Source: JBFKQC01 sp041627895 (lineage in GTDB: Bacteria; Pseudomonadota; Alphaproteobacteria; Rhodobacterales; Rhodobacteraceae). Taken from it: a stretch of 64,000 nt of DNA. Below, piece by piece: positions 1 to 10,200 of this stretch. The DNA is taken from NCBI GenBank assembly GCA_041627895.1, contig JBFKQC010000008.1:16444-80443 (forward strand), in the 5' to 3' direction. The translations under genes were made by a program, and so were the position numbers. The stretch's first letter is position 1. Every line of letters starts with the position of its first letter. The notes beneath the pieces were generated by a model. It was not told the DNA's origin and did no database searches. It saw only the letters and a list, made by a program, of their open reading frames with translations.

Positions 1-8
1 AACGGGGC

Positions 9-1502
9 ATGAACGAAATTGCCGCCATCCGGCCGGACGCGCCCGCGTCCGGCGAGGCAGAGGCTTTGCCGCACAATATCGAGGCCGAGCAGCAGCTGCT
101 CGGCGCGATCCTGACCAACAACGACACCTACGACCGGGTCAGCTCGGTGATCGGCCCGCCGCATTTCTACGACCCGGTCCATGCCCGTATCTTCGAGGTC
201 GCCGCCGCGCGGATCGCCAAGAACGCGCTGGCCTCGCCGGTGACGCTGAAGGCGTTTCTCGAAGACGACGAGGGGCTGAAGGAACTGGGCGGCCCGGCCT
301 ACCTCGCGCGGCTCGCCGGGGCGGCGATTTCGACCTTCGCGGCGCGCGACTACGCGCAGATGATCTATGACCTGGCGATCCGGCGCGAGTTGATCCGCCT
401 CGGGCGCGACATCGCCGCCAAGGCGGCGCATGTCGACGTCGCCAGCGAGCCGAAGGAACAGATCGTCGAGGCCGAACAGGCGCTTTACCAGCTTGGCGAG
501 GCGGGCCAGGCCGAGACCGGATTTCAAAGCTTTCTCAAGGCGGTAACGGACGCGGTGAATGTCGCCAACGCGGCGTATCAGCGCGACGGCGGGCTGGCCG
601 GCATCCCCACCGACCTGGCCGATCTCGACAAGAAGCTCGGCGGGCTGCACAAGTCCGACCTGCTGATCCTCGCCGGCCGGCCCTCGATGGGCAAGACCTC
701 GCTGGCCACCAACATCGCCTTCAACATCGCGAAATCCTACCGCAAGGGCCAGCGCCCGGACGGCAGCGAGGGCGCGGTCGACGGCGGCGTTGTCGGCTTC
801 TTCTCGCTGGAAATGTCGGCCGAGCAGCTTGCCGCGCGGATCCTCTCGGAAGCCTCCGAGGTGCCGAGCGAACAGATCCGCCGCGGCGACATGACCGAGG
901 CCGAGTTCCGCCGCTTCGTCGAGGCCGCGAAACAGCTCGAGGCCTGCCCGCTGTTCATCGACGACACGCCCGCGCTGCCGATCAGCCAGCTTGCCGCCCG
1001 CGCGCGGCGGCTGAAGCGCACGCACGGGCTGGACGCGCTCTTCGTCGACTACCTGCAGCTTGTCCGTCCCGCGTCGGCCAAGGACAGCCGGGTCAACGAA
1101 GTCAGCGAGATCACGCAAGGCCTGAAGGCCATTGCGAAAGAGCTCGACATCCCCGTCATCGCGCTTTCGCAGCTCAGCCGCCAGGTCGAGAACCGCGAGG
1201 ACAAGCGCCCGCAACTGGCCGACCTGAGGGAATCAGGCTCCATCGAGCAGGACGCCGACGTCGTGATGTTCGTGTTCCGCGAAGAATACTACAAGGAACG
1301 CGAAAAGCCCGGCGATCACGACCTCGAGGCCATGGCGAAGTGGCAGGAGGAGATGGAAAAGCTCCACGGCCGCGCCGAGGTTATCATCGGCAAGCAACGC
1401 CATGGCCCGATCGGCTCGGTGGAACTCAGTTTCGAGGGCCGCTTCACCCGGTTCGGCAACCTGGTCCGACCCTGGCAGCAGACCGCCCCGGCAGAGTTCT
1501 GA
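9..1502 (+). CDS. dnaB: Replicative DNA helicase DnaB
   Basis: Hexameric 5'-3' helicase that unwinds DNA at the replication fork and recruits primase. The 497-residue product has the usual length. It shows the N-terminal DnaB domain (LPHNIEAEQQLLGAIL near residue 20), a RecA-like core with Walker A GRPSMGKT at residues 223-230, Walker B in LFVDYLQL, and the SQLSRQVENR segment ending in the DnaB arginine-finger region. It is the first gene in the window, so any upstream partner is not visible. The stop is followed by 91 bp with no clear terminator before the next gene on the same strand. Confidence 0.97.
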   Translation: MNEIAAIRPDAPASGEAEALPHNIEAEQQLLGAILTNNDTYDRVSSVIGPPHFYDPVHARIFEVAAARIAKNALASPVTLKAFLEDDEGLKELGGPAYLARLAGAAISTFAARDYAQMIYDLAIRRELIRLGRDIAAKAAHVDVASEPKEQIVEAEQALYQLGEAGQAETGFQSFLKAVTDAVNVANAAYQRDGGLAGIPTDLADLDKKLGGLHKSDLLILAGRPSMGKTSLATNIAFNIAKSYRKGQRPDGSEGAVDGGVVGFFSLEMSAEQLAARILSEASEVPSEQIRRGDMTEAEFRRFVEAAKQLEACPLFIDDTPALPISQLAARARRLKRTHGLDALFVDYLQLVRPASAKDSRVNEVSEITQGLKAIAKELDIPVIALSQLSRQVENREDKRPQLADLRESGSIEQDADVVMFVFREEYYKEREKPGDHDLEAMAKWQEEMEKLHGRAEVIIGKQRHGPIGSVELSFEGRFTRFGNLVRPWQQTAPAEF

Positions 1503-1593
1503 CGCCGCGCCCGCCGGCGCGCGCCCCGGGATGACGACACCGGGCGGCGCGATGTGATTGGACAGCCGCCCCGCGCTTCGGCAGGCTGGGTTC

Positions 1594-2376
1594 ATGCGCC
1601 GCCTTCTCGCCCTCGTTCTGCTGCTCGCGTCCCCGGCCCAGGCCGACGGCATCGAGGTCGACCTGGAACTGGTGCTGATGGTCGACGTGTCGCGCTCGAT
1701 GACGCCGAACGAGCTGGAAATCCAGCGCCGGGGCTACGCCGCCGCGCTCAGATCGCCCGCGGTCTGGGACGCGGTGCAATCCGGTTTCCTGCAGCGCGTC
1801 GCGATGAGTTACGTCGAATGGGCCGGCACCCAGCGCACCATCGTCGACTGGCGCCTGATCGAGACGTCCGACGACCTGCTGGCATTCGCCGATGCGCTCT
1901 CGATCGAGTTCGACCCCGCGCTTCGGCGCACCTCGATCTCCTCGGCGCTGCTCTACGGCGCCGAGGCGATCCGCGACAACGCCTATGACGGGCTCCGGCG
2001 CGTGATCGACGTCTCGGGCGACGGGCCGAACAACCTGGGCCGCCCGGTCACCCGCGCCCGCGAGGCGGTGCTGGCCGAGGGCATCACCATCAACGGCCTG
2101 CCGCTGATGACGCGCGAGGGCATGGGCTCGACCTGGCACCTCGACGATCTCGACCGCTATTACGAGGCCTGCGTGATCGGCGGACCGGGCGCCTTCGTGA
2201 TCCCGGTCCTGGACTGGGACGACTTCGCCGAGGCGGTGCGCCGCAAGCTGATCCTGGAAATGGTCGGCGCGCCGGCCCCGCGCGTGATCCGCGCGCAATA
2301 TGCGCCCCCCGCCTATGACTGCCTGATCGGCGAGAAGATGTGGGAACAGCGCCGCCGCTACTGGGACGAGCCGTAG
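1594..2376 (+). CDS. DUF1194 secreted VWA-like protein
   Basis: A 260-residue exported protein of unknown role. The start at 1594 puts a signal peptide (MRRLLALVLLLASPAQA) at the N-terminus; an ATG 36 bp upstream would add residues unlike a leader. Just after cleavage comes LVLMVDVSRSM, a DxSxS metal-ion-dependent adhesion site as in von Willebrand factor A domains, followed by a VSGDG segment. This pattern fits the alphaproteobacterial DUF1194 family. It probably acts in the periplasm as a metal-dependent binding protein; no partner gene is adjacent. Confidence 0.85.
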   Translation: MRRLLALVLLLASPAQADGIEVDLELVLMVDVSRSMTPNELEIQRRGYAAALRSPAVWDAVQSGFLQRVAMSYVEWAGTQRTIVDWRLIETSDDLLAFADALSIEFDPALRRTSISSALLYGAEAIRDNAYDGLRRVIDVSGDGPNNLGRPVTRAREAVLAEGITINGLPLMTREGMGSTWHLDDLDRYYEACVIGGPGAFVIPVLDWDDFAEAVRRKLILEMVGAPAPRVIRAQYAPPAYDCLIGEKMWEQRRRYWDEP

Positions 2377-2397
2377 CCCGCAGCGCGCTGCCCCGGG

Positions 2398-2515
2398 TCT
2401 TCTTCTCGTCGGGAATACGCAAGTCGCAACGCCCGCCGCCCGCGCCGCGCCGGCGAATGGGCGTCGCCCTGCCGCCGGCCCGGACAAGAGCGCGCGGAAG
2501 CGCACGATCTGGCAG
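2398..2515. repeat. Dispersed intergenic repeat, copy 1 (two modules)
   Basis: The 207-bp gap before alr holds two modules that recur elsewhere. Module one, at 2398-2421, is TTCTTCTCGTCGGGAATACG-like. Module two, at 2487-2515, contains AGAGCGCGCGGAAGCGCACG followed by ATCTGGCAG. The same two modules occur in the same order at 29749-29865; module two alone recurs at 38845-38873, and a variant of module one at 5212-5236. All copies are intergenic. No protein-coding sense was found. Confidence 0.7.
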
Positions 2516-2583
2516 GCGCCGGTGCCCGAAGGCCGCCGGTTTCCGCTTGCACCGCGCCCGCGCCCCGGCCAAAACCAACCCCC

Positions 2584-3636
2584 ATGAGCACCGCCCGCCT
2601 GACCATCGACCTCGACGCGATCGCCGCGAACTGGTGCGCGCTCGACGCGCGTTCGGCCGCGACCGTCGAGACCGCCGCCACCGTCAAGGCCGACGCCTAC
2701 GGGCTCGGCGTCGGCCCCGTGGCGCGGGCGCTGGCCAATGCCGGGGCGCGGAGCTTCTTCGTCGCCGTCGCCGAGGAGGGCGCCGCCCTGCGCGAGGCGC
2801 TCGGTCCCGCGCCGCGGATCTTCGTCTATGGCGGGCACATGTCGGGCGACACCGACATGATCGCCGATCTCGCGCTGATCCCGCTGCTGAACTCGATCGA
2901 GCAGATGACCCGCCATGTCGAGGCGCTGCCCGGGCGGCCCTTCGGCATCCAGCTCGATTCGGGCATGAACCGGCTGGGTATGGAGCCCGAGGAATGGGCC
3001 GCGATCCGGCACATGGTGCTGACCCAGCATCCGCAGCTGGTCATCAGCCACCTCGCCTGCGCCGACGAGCCCGGCCATCCGATGAATGCCCAGCAACTCG
3101 GCCAGTTCCGCGAGATGACCGCCGAGGCCGGCGTGCCGCTGTCGCTGGCGGCGACCGGCGGCATCCTGATGGGCGCCGAGTATCACTTCGACATGACCCG
3201 CCCGGGCATCGGGCTTTACGGCGCGCTGCCGTTCGAGGACGCCGCGCCGGTGGTCACGCTTTCGGTGCCGGTGATCCAGGTGCGCGACCTCGGCGAGGGC
3301 GAGCCGGTCGGCTATGGAAACAGCTGGATCGCCGAGGCCCCGACCCGGATCGCCACCGTCGCCGCCGGTTACGCCGACGGGCTGTTCCGCGCGCTCTCGA
3401 ACAAGGCGGTGCTGTTTGCCGACGGCGAGCCCTGCCCCGTGGTCGGCCGCGTGTCGATGGACCTGATCACCGTCGACATCACGCATCTTTCGCGCACCCC
3501 GCGGACGCTCGAGCTGATCTCGCCCGAGCAGAGCCCCGACGATCTGGCCGAGACCGCGGGCACCATCGGCTACGAGGTGCTGACCGCGCTCGGCGCGCGC
3601 TATCAGCGCCGCTACCGGGGCGGCACCGCAGGATGA
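2584..3636 (+). CDS. alr: Alanine racemase
   Basis: PLP-dependent interconversion of L- and D-alanine, supplying D-Ala for peptidoglycan. The 350-residue length is normal. The PLP lysine sits in TVKADAYGLG (K35) at the start of the TIM barrel, and the second catalytic tyrosine is expected in AAGYADGLFRAL of the C-terminal beta domain. The stop codon overlaps the start of the ABC permease gene in an ATGA arrangement, so the two are probably translationally coupled. The biological link between a racemase and a lipid transporter is not obvious. Confidence 0.95.
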   Translation: MSTARLTIDLDAIAANWCALDARSAATVETAATVKADAYGLGVGPVARALANAGARSFFVAVAEEGAALREALGPAPRIFVYGGHMSGDTDMIADLALIPLLNSIEQMTRHVEALPGRPFGIQLDSGMNRLGMEPEEWAAIRHMVLTQHPQLVISHLACADEPGHPMNAQQLGQFREMTAEAGVPLSLAATGGILMGAEYHFDMTRPGIGLYGALPFEDAAPVVTLSVPVIQVRDLGEGEPVGYGNSWIAEAPTRIATVAAGYADGLFRALSNKAVLFADGEPCPVVGRVSMDLITVDITHLSRTPRTLELISPEQSPDDLAETAGTIGYEVLTALGARYQRRYRGGTAG

Positions 3637-4409
3637 CCGCGCTGGCGCCGGTCGCCGCGCTCGGGCGCTCGACGCTGGCGATGCTGGCCACGATCGGGCG
3701 CGTGGCGATCTACACCGTGCTGACGCTCAGCCATCTGCTGCGCCCGCCGTTCTACTATCGCGAGTTCCTGACCCAGCTGATGACTATCGGCTATTTCAGC
3801 CTGCCGGTCGTCGGGCTGACGACGCTGTTCACCGGCGGCGCGCTGGCCCTGCAGATCTATTCGGGCGGCAGCCGCTTCAACGCCGAGGCCGTGGTGCCGC
3901 AGATCGTCGCCATCGGCCTGGTGCGCGAGCTCGGCCCCGTGCTGACCGGGCTGATGGTGGCGGGCCGCGTCGCGGCCTCGATCGCCGCCGAGATCGGCAC
4001 GATGAAGGTGACCGAGCAGATCGACGCGCTGACCACGCTCAGCACCAACCCGATGAAGTACCTCACCGTGCCGCGCGTGCTGGCGGCGACGCTGGTGCTG
4101 CCGGTGCTGGCCGGCGTCGGCGACATCATCGGCATCATGGGCGGCTATCTCGTCGGCGTCACCCGGCTCGACTTCAACGCCGCGGTCTATCTCAAGAACA
4201 CCTACGACTTCCTCGAAGCCGCCGACGTCGTCTCGGGCCTGATCAAGGCCAGCGTCTTCGGCTTCATCGTCGCGGTGATGGGCTGCTATCACGGCATGAA
4301 CTCAGGCAGAGGCGCGCAGGGCGTGGGCCGGGCGACGACCAACGCGGTGGTGTCGTCCTCGATCCTGATCCTGGCGTCGAACTACCTGCTGACGGAGCTG
4401 TTCTTCTGA
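3633..4409 (+). CDS. mlaE: MlaE-family ABC transporter permease
   Basis: A 258-residue inner-membrane permease of the MlaE/YrbE family, which moves phospholipids or related lipids between the membranes. The family hallmarks are present: VVGLTTLFTGGALALQ, IGLVRELGPVLTGLMVAGR and AAEIGTMKVTEQIDAL, with about five hydrophobic helices. The start ATG at 3633 overlaps the alr stop. The ATP-binding subunit follows 37 bp later. No MlaD/MCE substrate-binding gene lies in this cluster, so the transporter must use one encoded elsewhere. Confidence 0.92.
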   Translation: MTALAPVAALGRSTLAMLATIGRVAIYTVLTLSHLLRPPFYYREFLTQLMTIGYFSLPVVGLTTLFTGGALALQIYSGGSRFNAEAVVPQIVAIGLVRELGPVLTGLMVAGRVAASIAAEIGTMKVTEQIDALTTLSTNPMKYLTVPRVLAATLVLPVLAGVGDIIGIMGGYLVGVTRLDFNAAVYLKNTYDFLEAADVVSGLIKASVFGFIVAVMGCYHGMNSGRGAQGVGRATTNAVVSSSILILASNYLLTELFF

Positions 4410-4446
4410 TGGCCCGGCGCGCGGTGAACGGGACGAGGGGCGCGCG

Positions 4447-5193
4447 ATGATCGAGATGCGCGGCGTGCACAAGGCCTTCGGCGCGAACCAGGTCCTGCGC
4501 GGCATGGACCTGAACGTCGAAAGCGGCACCTCGATGGTGATCATCGGAGGGTCCGGCACCGGCAAGTCGGTGGCGCTGAAATGCATCCTCGGGCTGATCC
4601 AGCCCGATGCCGGCACCATCCTTCTGGACGGCCAGGACGTGGCCCAGGCCGAACGCGACCCGTTTCTCGCGCGTTTCGGGATGCTGTTCCAGGGCGGGGC
4701 GCTGTTCGATTCGCTCACCGTCTGGCAGAACGTCGCCTTCCGCCTGCTGCGCGGCTCGCTGAAGAAGCCCAAGGACGAGGCCCGCGCCATCGCCGTCGAG
4801 AAGCTGCGCCGCGTCGGGCTGGGGGCGGATGTGGCAGAGCTGTATCCGGCCGAGCTGTCGGGCGGCATGCAGAAGCGCGTCGGGCTGGCGCGCGCGATCG
4901 CCGCCGAGCCGGAAATCATCTTCTTCGACGAGCCCACCACCGGGCTGGACCCGATCATGGCCGGCGTGATCAACGAGCTGATCCGGGAAATCGTCGTCGA
5001 GATGGGCGTCACCGCGATGACCATCACCCACGACATGTCGAGCGTGCGCGCCATCGCCGACAACGTGGCGATGCTGCACGCGGGCAAGATCCGCTGGACC
5101 GGCCCGGTGGCCGAGATGGACGCCAGCGGCGACCCCTACCTGACGCAGTTCATCACCGGCTCGGCCGAGGGGCCGATCGAGGCGGTGCGCTAG
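4447..5193 (+). CDS. mlaF: MlaF-like ABC transporter ATP-binding protein
   Basis: A 248-residue cytoplasmic ATPase that would energise the MlaE-type permease encoded just upstream. Walker A is GGSGTGKS (residues 34-41), the ABC signature is LSGGMQKRVGLARAIA, Walker B is IIFFDEPTTGLDP and the H-loop is TITHDMSSV. The LSGGMQKR form of the signature is typical of Mla-type (Ttg2A) ATPases. The gene follows the permease by 37 bp and precedes a PqiA-like membrane protein gene. Confidence 0.93.
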   Translation: MIEMRGVHKAFGANQVLRGMDLNVESGTSMVIIGGSGTGKSVALKCILGLIQPDAGTILLDGQDVAQAERDPFLARFGMLFQGGALFDSLTVWQNVAFRLLRGSLKKPKDEARAIAVEKLRRVGLGADVAELYPAELSGGMQKRVGLARAIAAEPEIIFFDEPTTGLDPIMAGVINELIREIVVEMGVTAMTITHDMSSVRAIADNVAMLHAGKIRWTGPVAEMDASGDPYLTQFITGSAEGPIEAVR

Positions 5194-5211
5194 GATGCCG
5201 GCCGCGGGCTC

Positions 5212-5236
5212 TGCTTCATCTGGCCGGAAATACTCC
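5212..5236. repeat. Variant of dispersed intergenic module one
   Basis: The short segment TGCTTCATCTGGCCGGAAAT plus ACTCC resembles the modules at 2398 and 29749. It lies inside an inverted repeat whose 8-bp arms GCCGCGGG (5201-5208) and CCCGCGGC (5248-5255) flank it, in the gap between mlaF and the PqiA-like gene. Confidence 0.5.
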
Positions 5237-5281
5237 CGCCGGAGGCTCCCGCGGCCTGCGACCGGCGCATAGGCTGGGACC

Positions 5282-5725
5282 ATGGGACAAACGCTGAAAC
5301 TCGCCAACCTCGCCCTGCTGGTCCTGTTCCCCGTGGCCTGGTTCGCGCCCCTGATGCGCGCCGGGCTGTTGCCGATCTTCGGGCTCAGCGAAATCTCGGT
5401 GGTCTCGGGGATGCAGGCGCTTTGGGGGTCGGACGTGGTGCTGGCGCTGATCGTCACGGCGTTCGCGCTGTTTGCGCCCTATCTCAAGACCATCGGCCTG
5501 GCGCTGGTGCATTTCCGGCTGGCCAGCCCAAGGCTGATGCCGGCGCTGCACGTGCTGGGCAAGCTCGCCATGGCCGACGTGTTCCTGATCGCGCTTTACA
5601 TCGTGGTGGTGAAGGGCGTCGGGCTGGCCACGGTGGAAACCGCCTGGGGGCTTTATTTCTTCACCGGCTGCATCCTCGCCTCGCTGGCGATCTCGATTCT
5701 GACCGAGCGCGCGCGGCGGCGGTAG
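5282..5725 (+). CDS. PqiA-like integral membrane protein
   Basis: A 147-residue protein with four apparent membrane segments and the start MGQTLKLANLALLVLF. Segments such as FALFAPYLKTIGLAL and LGKLAMADVFLIALY resemble one half of paraquat-inducible protein A. PqiA proteins work with MCE proteins in lipid transport across the envelope. Its position directly after the MlaE/MlaF genes supports a role in the same process. It is half the length of enterobacterial PqiA, consistent with a single-domain version. Confidence 0.75.
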   Translation: MGQTLKLANLALLVLFPVAWFAPLMRAGLLPIFGLSEISVVSGMQALWGSDVVLALIVTAFALFAPYLKTIGLALVHFRLASPRLMPALHVLGKLAMADVFLIALYIVVVKGVGLATVETAWGLYFFTGCILASLAISILTERARRR

Positions 5726-5769
5726 GCTGCGTGCTTGCGCGCGCCGCCCGCTTCCGCCAAGAACGCGCC

Positions 5770-7134
<1,365 letters not shown>

Positions 7135-7165
7135 CGGAGCGGGCTGAAAGACCCGGAGGGCAGCG

Positions 7166-7720
7166 ATGGAAGGTTTCACGATCATCGACGGCGTGGTGGC
7201 CCTGGTCATCGTCATTTCGGCGATCCTGGCCTATTCGCGCGGCTTCGTGCGCGAGGCTATGGCGATTCTGGGCTGGATCGCGGCGGCAATCCTGGCCTTC
7301 ATCTTCGCGCCGCAGGCCGAGCCGCTGGTCAAGGAAATCCCCATGGTCGGCGAGTACCTGAAGGACAGCTGCGAACTGGCGATCATCGCCGCCTTCGCCG
7401 CGGTCTTCGCGGTGGCGCTGGTGGTGGTGTCGATCTTCACGCCGCTATTCGCGTCCGTGGTGCAGCGCTCGGCGCTCGGCGGGCTGGACCAGGGGCTGGG
7501 CTTCTTTTTCGGCGTCCTGCGCGGGCTTCTGCTGGTGGCGGTGGCGCTGGTGGTCTACGACCGCGTCGTCGTCGGCGAGGGGGTCGAGATGGTCGACAAC
7601 TCGCGCACCGCCAAGATCTTCGCCCGCACCCGCGATTCGATCGACGAGCAGATCCCCGAGGACGCGCCCGGCTGGATCGTCGAACGCTACGAGCAGCTCG
7701 TCGGCGACTGCGGCGCCTGA
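7166..7720 (+). CDS. cvpA: CvpA family membrane protein
   Basis: A 184-residue inner-membrane protein with four hydrophobic segments and the CvpA opening IDGVVALVIVISAILAYSRG. In enterobacteria CvpA is linked to colicin V production and sits next to purF; here too the next gene is purF, so the ancient neighbourhood is kept. The start at 7166 follows a GGAGGG ribosome site. Molecular function is not established. Confidence 0.9.
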   Translation: MEGFTIIDGVVALVIVISAILAYSRGFVREAMAILGWIAAAILAFIFAPQAEPLVKEIPMVGEYLKDSCELAIIAAFAAVFAVALVVVSIFTPLFASVVQRSALGGLDQGLGFFFGVLRGLLLVAVALVVYDRVVVGEGVEMVDNSRTAKIFARTRDSIDEQIPEDAPGWIVERYEQLVGDCGA

Positions 7721-8139
7721 GCGCCGCGCGCCCGGCCGGGGTGCCGAAGCTGGCCTGACGCGGTCGCTCGAAGTCTTTTCGGCGCGAACAGCGGCCGCCG
7801 GCCGCCGCGCCATCGCCGACCCGCCCCCCCCCCGGGGCGGCGATCTGGTGAGGTCAGCGAAACGGTCCAAAGTCACTCGGGAACCGCGGGATGAAGCGCG
7901 CCGAACCGATGTCGGCTCGCCACCTCGCGGGTCGGCGATGGCGCGGCTTCGGGCTGGAATGGGACGTGCGCTTCAGGCCGACCGCGCCGCCCCCTCGGCA
8001 CCGCGCCGCATGCGTTGGTGCCATATCAGCGCAGCGCGCTCCGCTTTGGCGCTGAATTCGTGATCACCGGATGACACCGGCGGCCATCCGCACTATGTCA
8101 GGGGCGACCGCTGCCCAGAGGATTCGGAGCCCCGCAGAC
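7721..8139. other. Gene-free gap between cvpA and purF
   Basis: This 419-bp gap carries one copy of a ~140-bp inverted-repeat-ended element (7805-7946). The rest shows no coding sequence. The last 80 bp, leading into purF, would hold its promoter; no convincing -35/-10 pair or purine-type palindrome was recognised. Confidence 0.6.
7805..7946 (+). repeat. TIR-ended intergenic element, copy A
   Basis: A 142-bp element bounded by perfect 20-bp inverted repeats: CCGCGCCATCGCCGACCCGC at 7805-7824 and its complement at 7927-7946. A further ~23 bp outside the left end (GCGCGAACAGCGGCCG onward from 7783) is also shared between copies. The left end folds into a hairpin (ATCGCCG / CGGCGAT). Related copies are at 40244, 43389 (opposite strand) and 43717. 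There is no coding capacity, so it is a MITE- or REP-like repeat. Confidence 0.8.
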
Positions 8140-9630
8140 ATGCGCGCGATGCCACCGGCCCATCCGTTCGACTTCGACGCCCTCCGCGACCCCGACGACG
8201 ACGACAAGCTGCGCGAGGAATGCGGCGTCTTCGGCGTGATCGGCGTGGCCGAGGCCGCCAACTTCGTCGCCCTCGGCCTGCACGCGCTGCAACACCGCGG
8301 GCAAGAGGCCGGCGGCATCGTCAGCTACGCCCCCGAGACCGGGTTCAACAGCGCCCGCCGTTTCGGCTATGTGCGCGACAACTTCACCAAGGCGTCGCTG
8401 ATGGAGAACCTGCCGGGCTCGCTGTCGATCGGGCACGTGCGCTATTCCACCGCCGGGTCGAAGGGCGCCACCCAGATCCGCGACGTGCAGCCGTTCTTCG
8501 GCGAATTCTCGGTGGGCGGCGCGGCGATCGCGCATAACGGCAACATCACCAATGCCGAGGCGCTCAGGCGCGAACTGATCGAGCGCGGCTCGATCTTCCA
8601 GTCCTCGTCGGACAGCGAATGCATCATCCACCTGATGGCGCGGTCGCTGCAAAGGAACGTGCCGGAAAAGATGAAGGACGCGCTCAGGCGGGTCGAGGGC
8701 GCGTTCAGCGTCGTCGCGATGACGCGCACCAAGCTGATCGGCGTGCGCGACCCGCTGGGCGTGCGGCCGCTGATGCTGGGCAAGATCGGCGAAGGCTGGG
8801 CGCTGGCCTCGGAAACCTGCGCGCTCGACATCATCGGCGCCGAGTTCGTGCGCGAGGTCAAGCCGGGCGAGATGGTGGTGATCAACGGCACCGGCATCGA
8901 AAGCTTCAAGCCGTTCGAAAAGCGCCGCTCGCGGTTCTGCATCTTCGAGCATGTCTATTTCAGCCGCCCCGATTCGATCCTGGGCGGCCGCTCGGTCTAC
9001 GAGACCCGGCGCCAGATCGGGGTGGAACTGGCGCGCGAGGCCCCGGTCGAGGCCGATCTGGTCTGCCCGGTCCCGGATTCGGGCACGCCCGCCGCCATCG
9101 GCTATAGCCAGGAAAGCGGCATTCCCTATGCGATGGGGATCATCCGCAACCAGTACATGGGCCGCACCTTCATCGAGCCGACCGAGCAAATCCGCAACAT
9201 GGGCGTCCGGCTGAAGCTGAACGTCAACCGTGCGCTGATCCGCGGCAAGCGGGTGATCCTGGTCGACGATTCGGTGGTGCGCGGCACGACCAGCCGCAAG
9301 ATCAAGGAGATGATCCTGGATGCCGGCGCGGCCGAGGTGCATTTCCGCATCGCCTCGCCCCCCACCGCCTGGCCCTGCTTTTACGGCGTCGACACGCCGC
9401 AGCGCGAGAAACTGCTGGCCGCGACGATGAGCGAGGACGAGATGCGCGAGCACCTCGAGGTCGATTCGCTCAGGTTCATCTCGCTCGACGGGCTGTACCG
9501 CGCCGTCGGCGAGGCGGAGGGCCGCGACCCGCGCAAGCCGCAATACTGCGACGCCTGCTTTTCGGGCGAATACCCGGTCGAGCCCGCCGACATGATCGAG
9601 AAGGGGTTCGAGTTGAAGGCGGCGGAGTGA
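8140..9630 (+). CDS. purF: Amidophosphoribosyltransferase PurF
   Basis: Catalyses the first committed step of purine synthesis, PRPP plus glutamine to phosphoribosylamine. After a short propeptide the nucleophile cysteine lies in EECGVFG (C28). The glutaminase domain has LQHRGQEAGGI and GHVRYSTAG; the phosphoribosyltransferase domain carries VILVDDSVVRGTT. The ATG at 8140 is chosen because GGAG lies 10 nt upstream (8126-8129); in-frame alternatives are 8071, 8095 and 8149. The stop overlaps the GTG start of the next gene. Confidence 0.96.
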   Translation: MRAMPPAHPFDFDALRDPDDDDKLREECGVFGVIGVAEAANFVALGLHALQHRGQEAGGIVSYAPETGFNSARRFGYVRDNFTKASLMENLPGSLSIGHVRYSTAGSKGATQIRDVQPFFGEFSVGGAAIAHNGNITNAEALRRELIERGSIFQSSSDSECIIHLMARSLQRNVPEKMKDALRRVEGAFSVVAMTRTKLIGVRDPLGVRPLMLGKIGEGWALASETCALDIIGAEFVREVKPGEMVVINGTGIESFKPFEKRRSRFCIFEHVYFSRPDSILGGRSVYETRRQIGVELAREAPVEADLVCPVPDSGTPAAIGYSQESGIPYAMGIIRNQYMGRTFIEPTEQIRNMGVRLKLNVNRALIRGKRVILVDDSVVRGTTSRKIKEMILDAGAAEVHFRIASPPTAWPCFYGVDTPQREKLLAATMSEDEMREHLEVDSLRFISLDGLYRAVGEAEGRDPRKPQYCDACFSGEYPVEPADMIEKGFELKAAE

Positions 9631-10199
9631 CGCCGCTCGACGCAGATCCGCGCTGGCGCCGGTTCAACGACACCGGCCGGGTGTGTTCCTGCTGCGGGCA
9701 GACCTTTTCGGGCGTGTTCGACATCGTCTTCGACCATCCCGACGCCTGGGATCACGGCAACCGCGGCAAGAGCGGCCTCGATGAATTGCGCGCCGGCGAA
9801 GACCTGCTGGCGCGCAGGCATTGCCGCTGGGGCGAGCACCGCTTTGTGCGCACGATGCTGGTCCTGCCGATCCTCGGCAGCGACCGGCGGTTCGCCTTCG
9901 GGCCGTGGTCGTCGCTGTCCGCGACGAATTACAAGCTGTGCCTCGCGGCGTGGGAGGATGACGATATCGGCCGTTTCGAGGGCGGTTTCGGATGGCTCGC
10001 CAATGATCTGCCGGGCTTCGAGACGCCGGACCACATCCCCTGCAACCTGCGGCCCGACCCCGAGACCGGGATACTGATGCTCGAAGCGCAGACCGGGCCG
10101 CTGGGCGAGGCGCAGCGCCGGGGCATCAGCTTCGACCGGCTGCTGGACATCTACGCCGCCAGCGGCAACGACATCCGCCCGCACCTGATGGACGCCTGA
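9627..10199 (+). CDS. DUF2199 domain protein
   Basis: A 190-residue soluble protein matching the DUF2199 pattern: an N-terminal CSCCGQTF cysteine cluster, then HRFVRTMLVLPILGSDRRFAFGPWSSL and GWLANDLPGF. The GTG start overlaps the purF stop (GTGA), so translation is probably coupled. The cysteine cluster could bind a metal. Function is unknown; the coupling gives only a weak hint of a link to purine metabolism. Confidence 0.8.
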   Translation: MTPLDADPRWRRFNDTGRVCSCCGQTFSGVFDIVFDHPDAWDHGNRGKSGLDELRAGEDLLARRHCRWGEHRFVRTMLVLPILGSDRRFAFGPWSSLSATNYKLCLAAWEDDDIGRFEGGFGWLANDLPGFETPDHIPCNLRPDPETGILMLEAQTGPLGEAQRRGISFDRLLDIYAASGNDIRPHLMDA

Positions 10200-10200
10200 G

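Noticed and set aside
1444..3486. 680-codon open frame on the minus strand
   Set aside because: It lies antisense to the DUF1194 and alr genes and has the Arg/Asp/Gly/His-rich makeup of a high-GC shadow frame.
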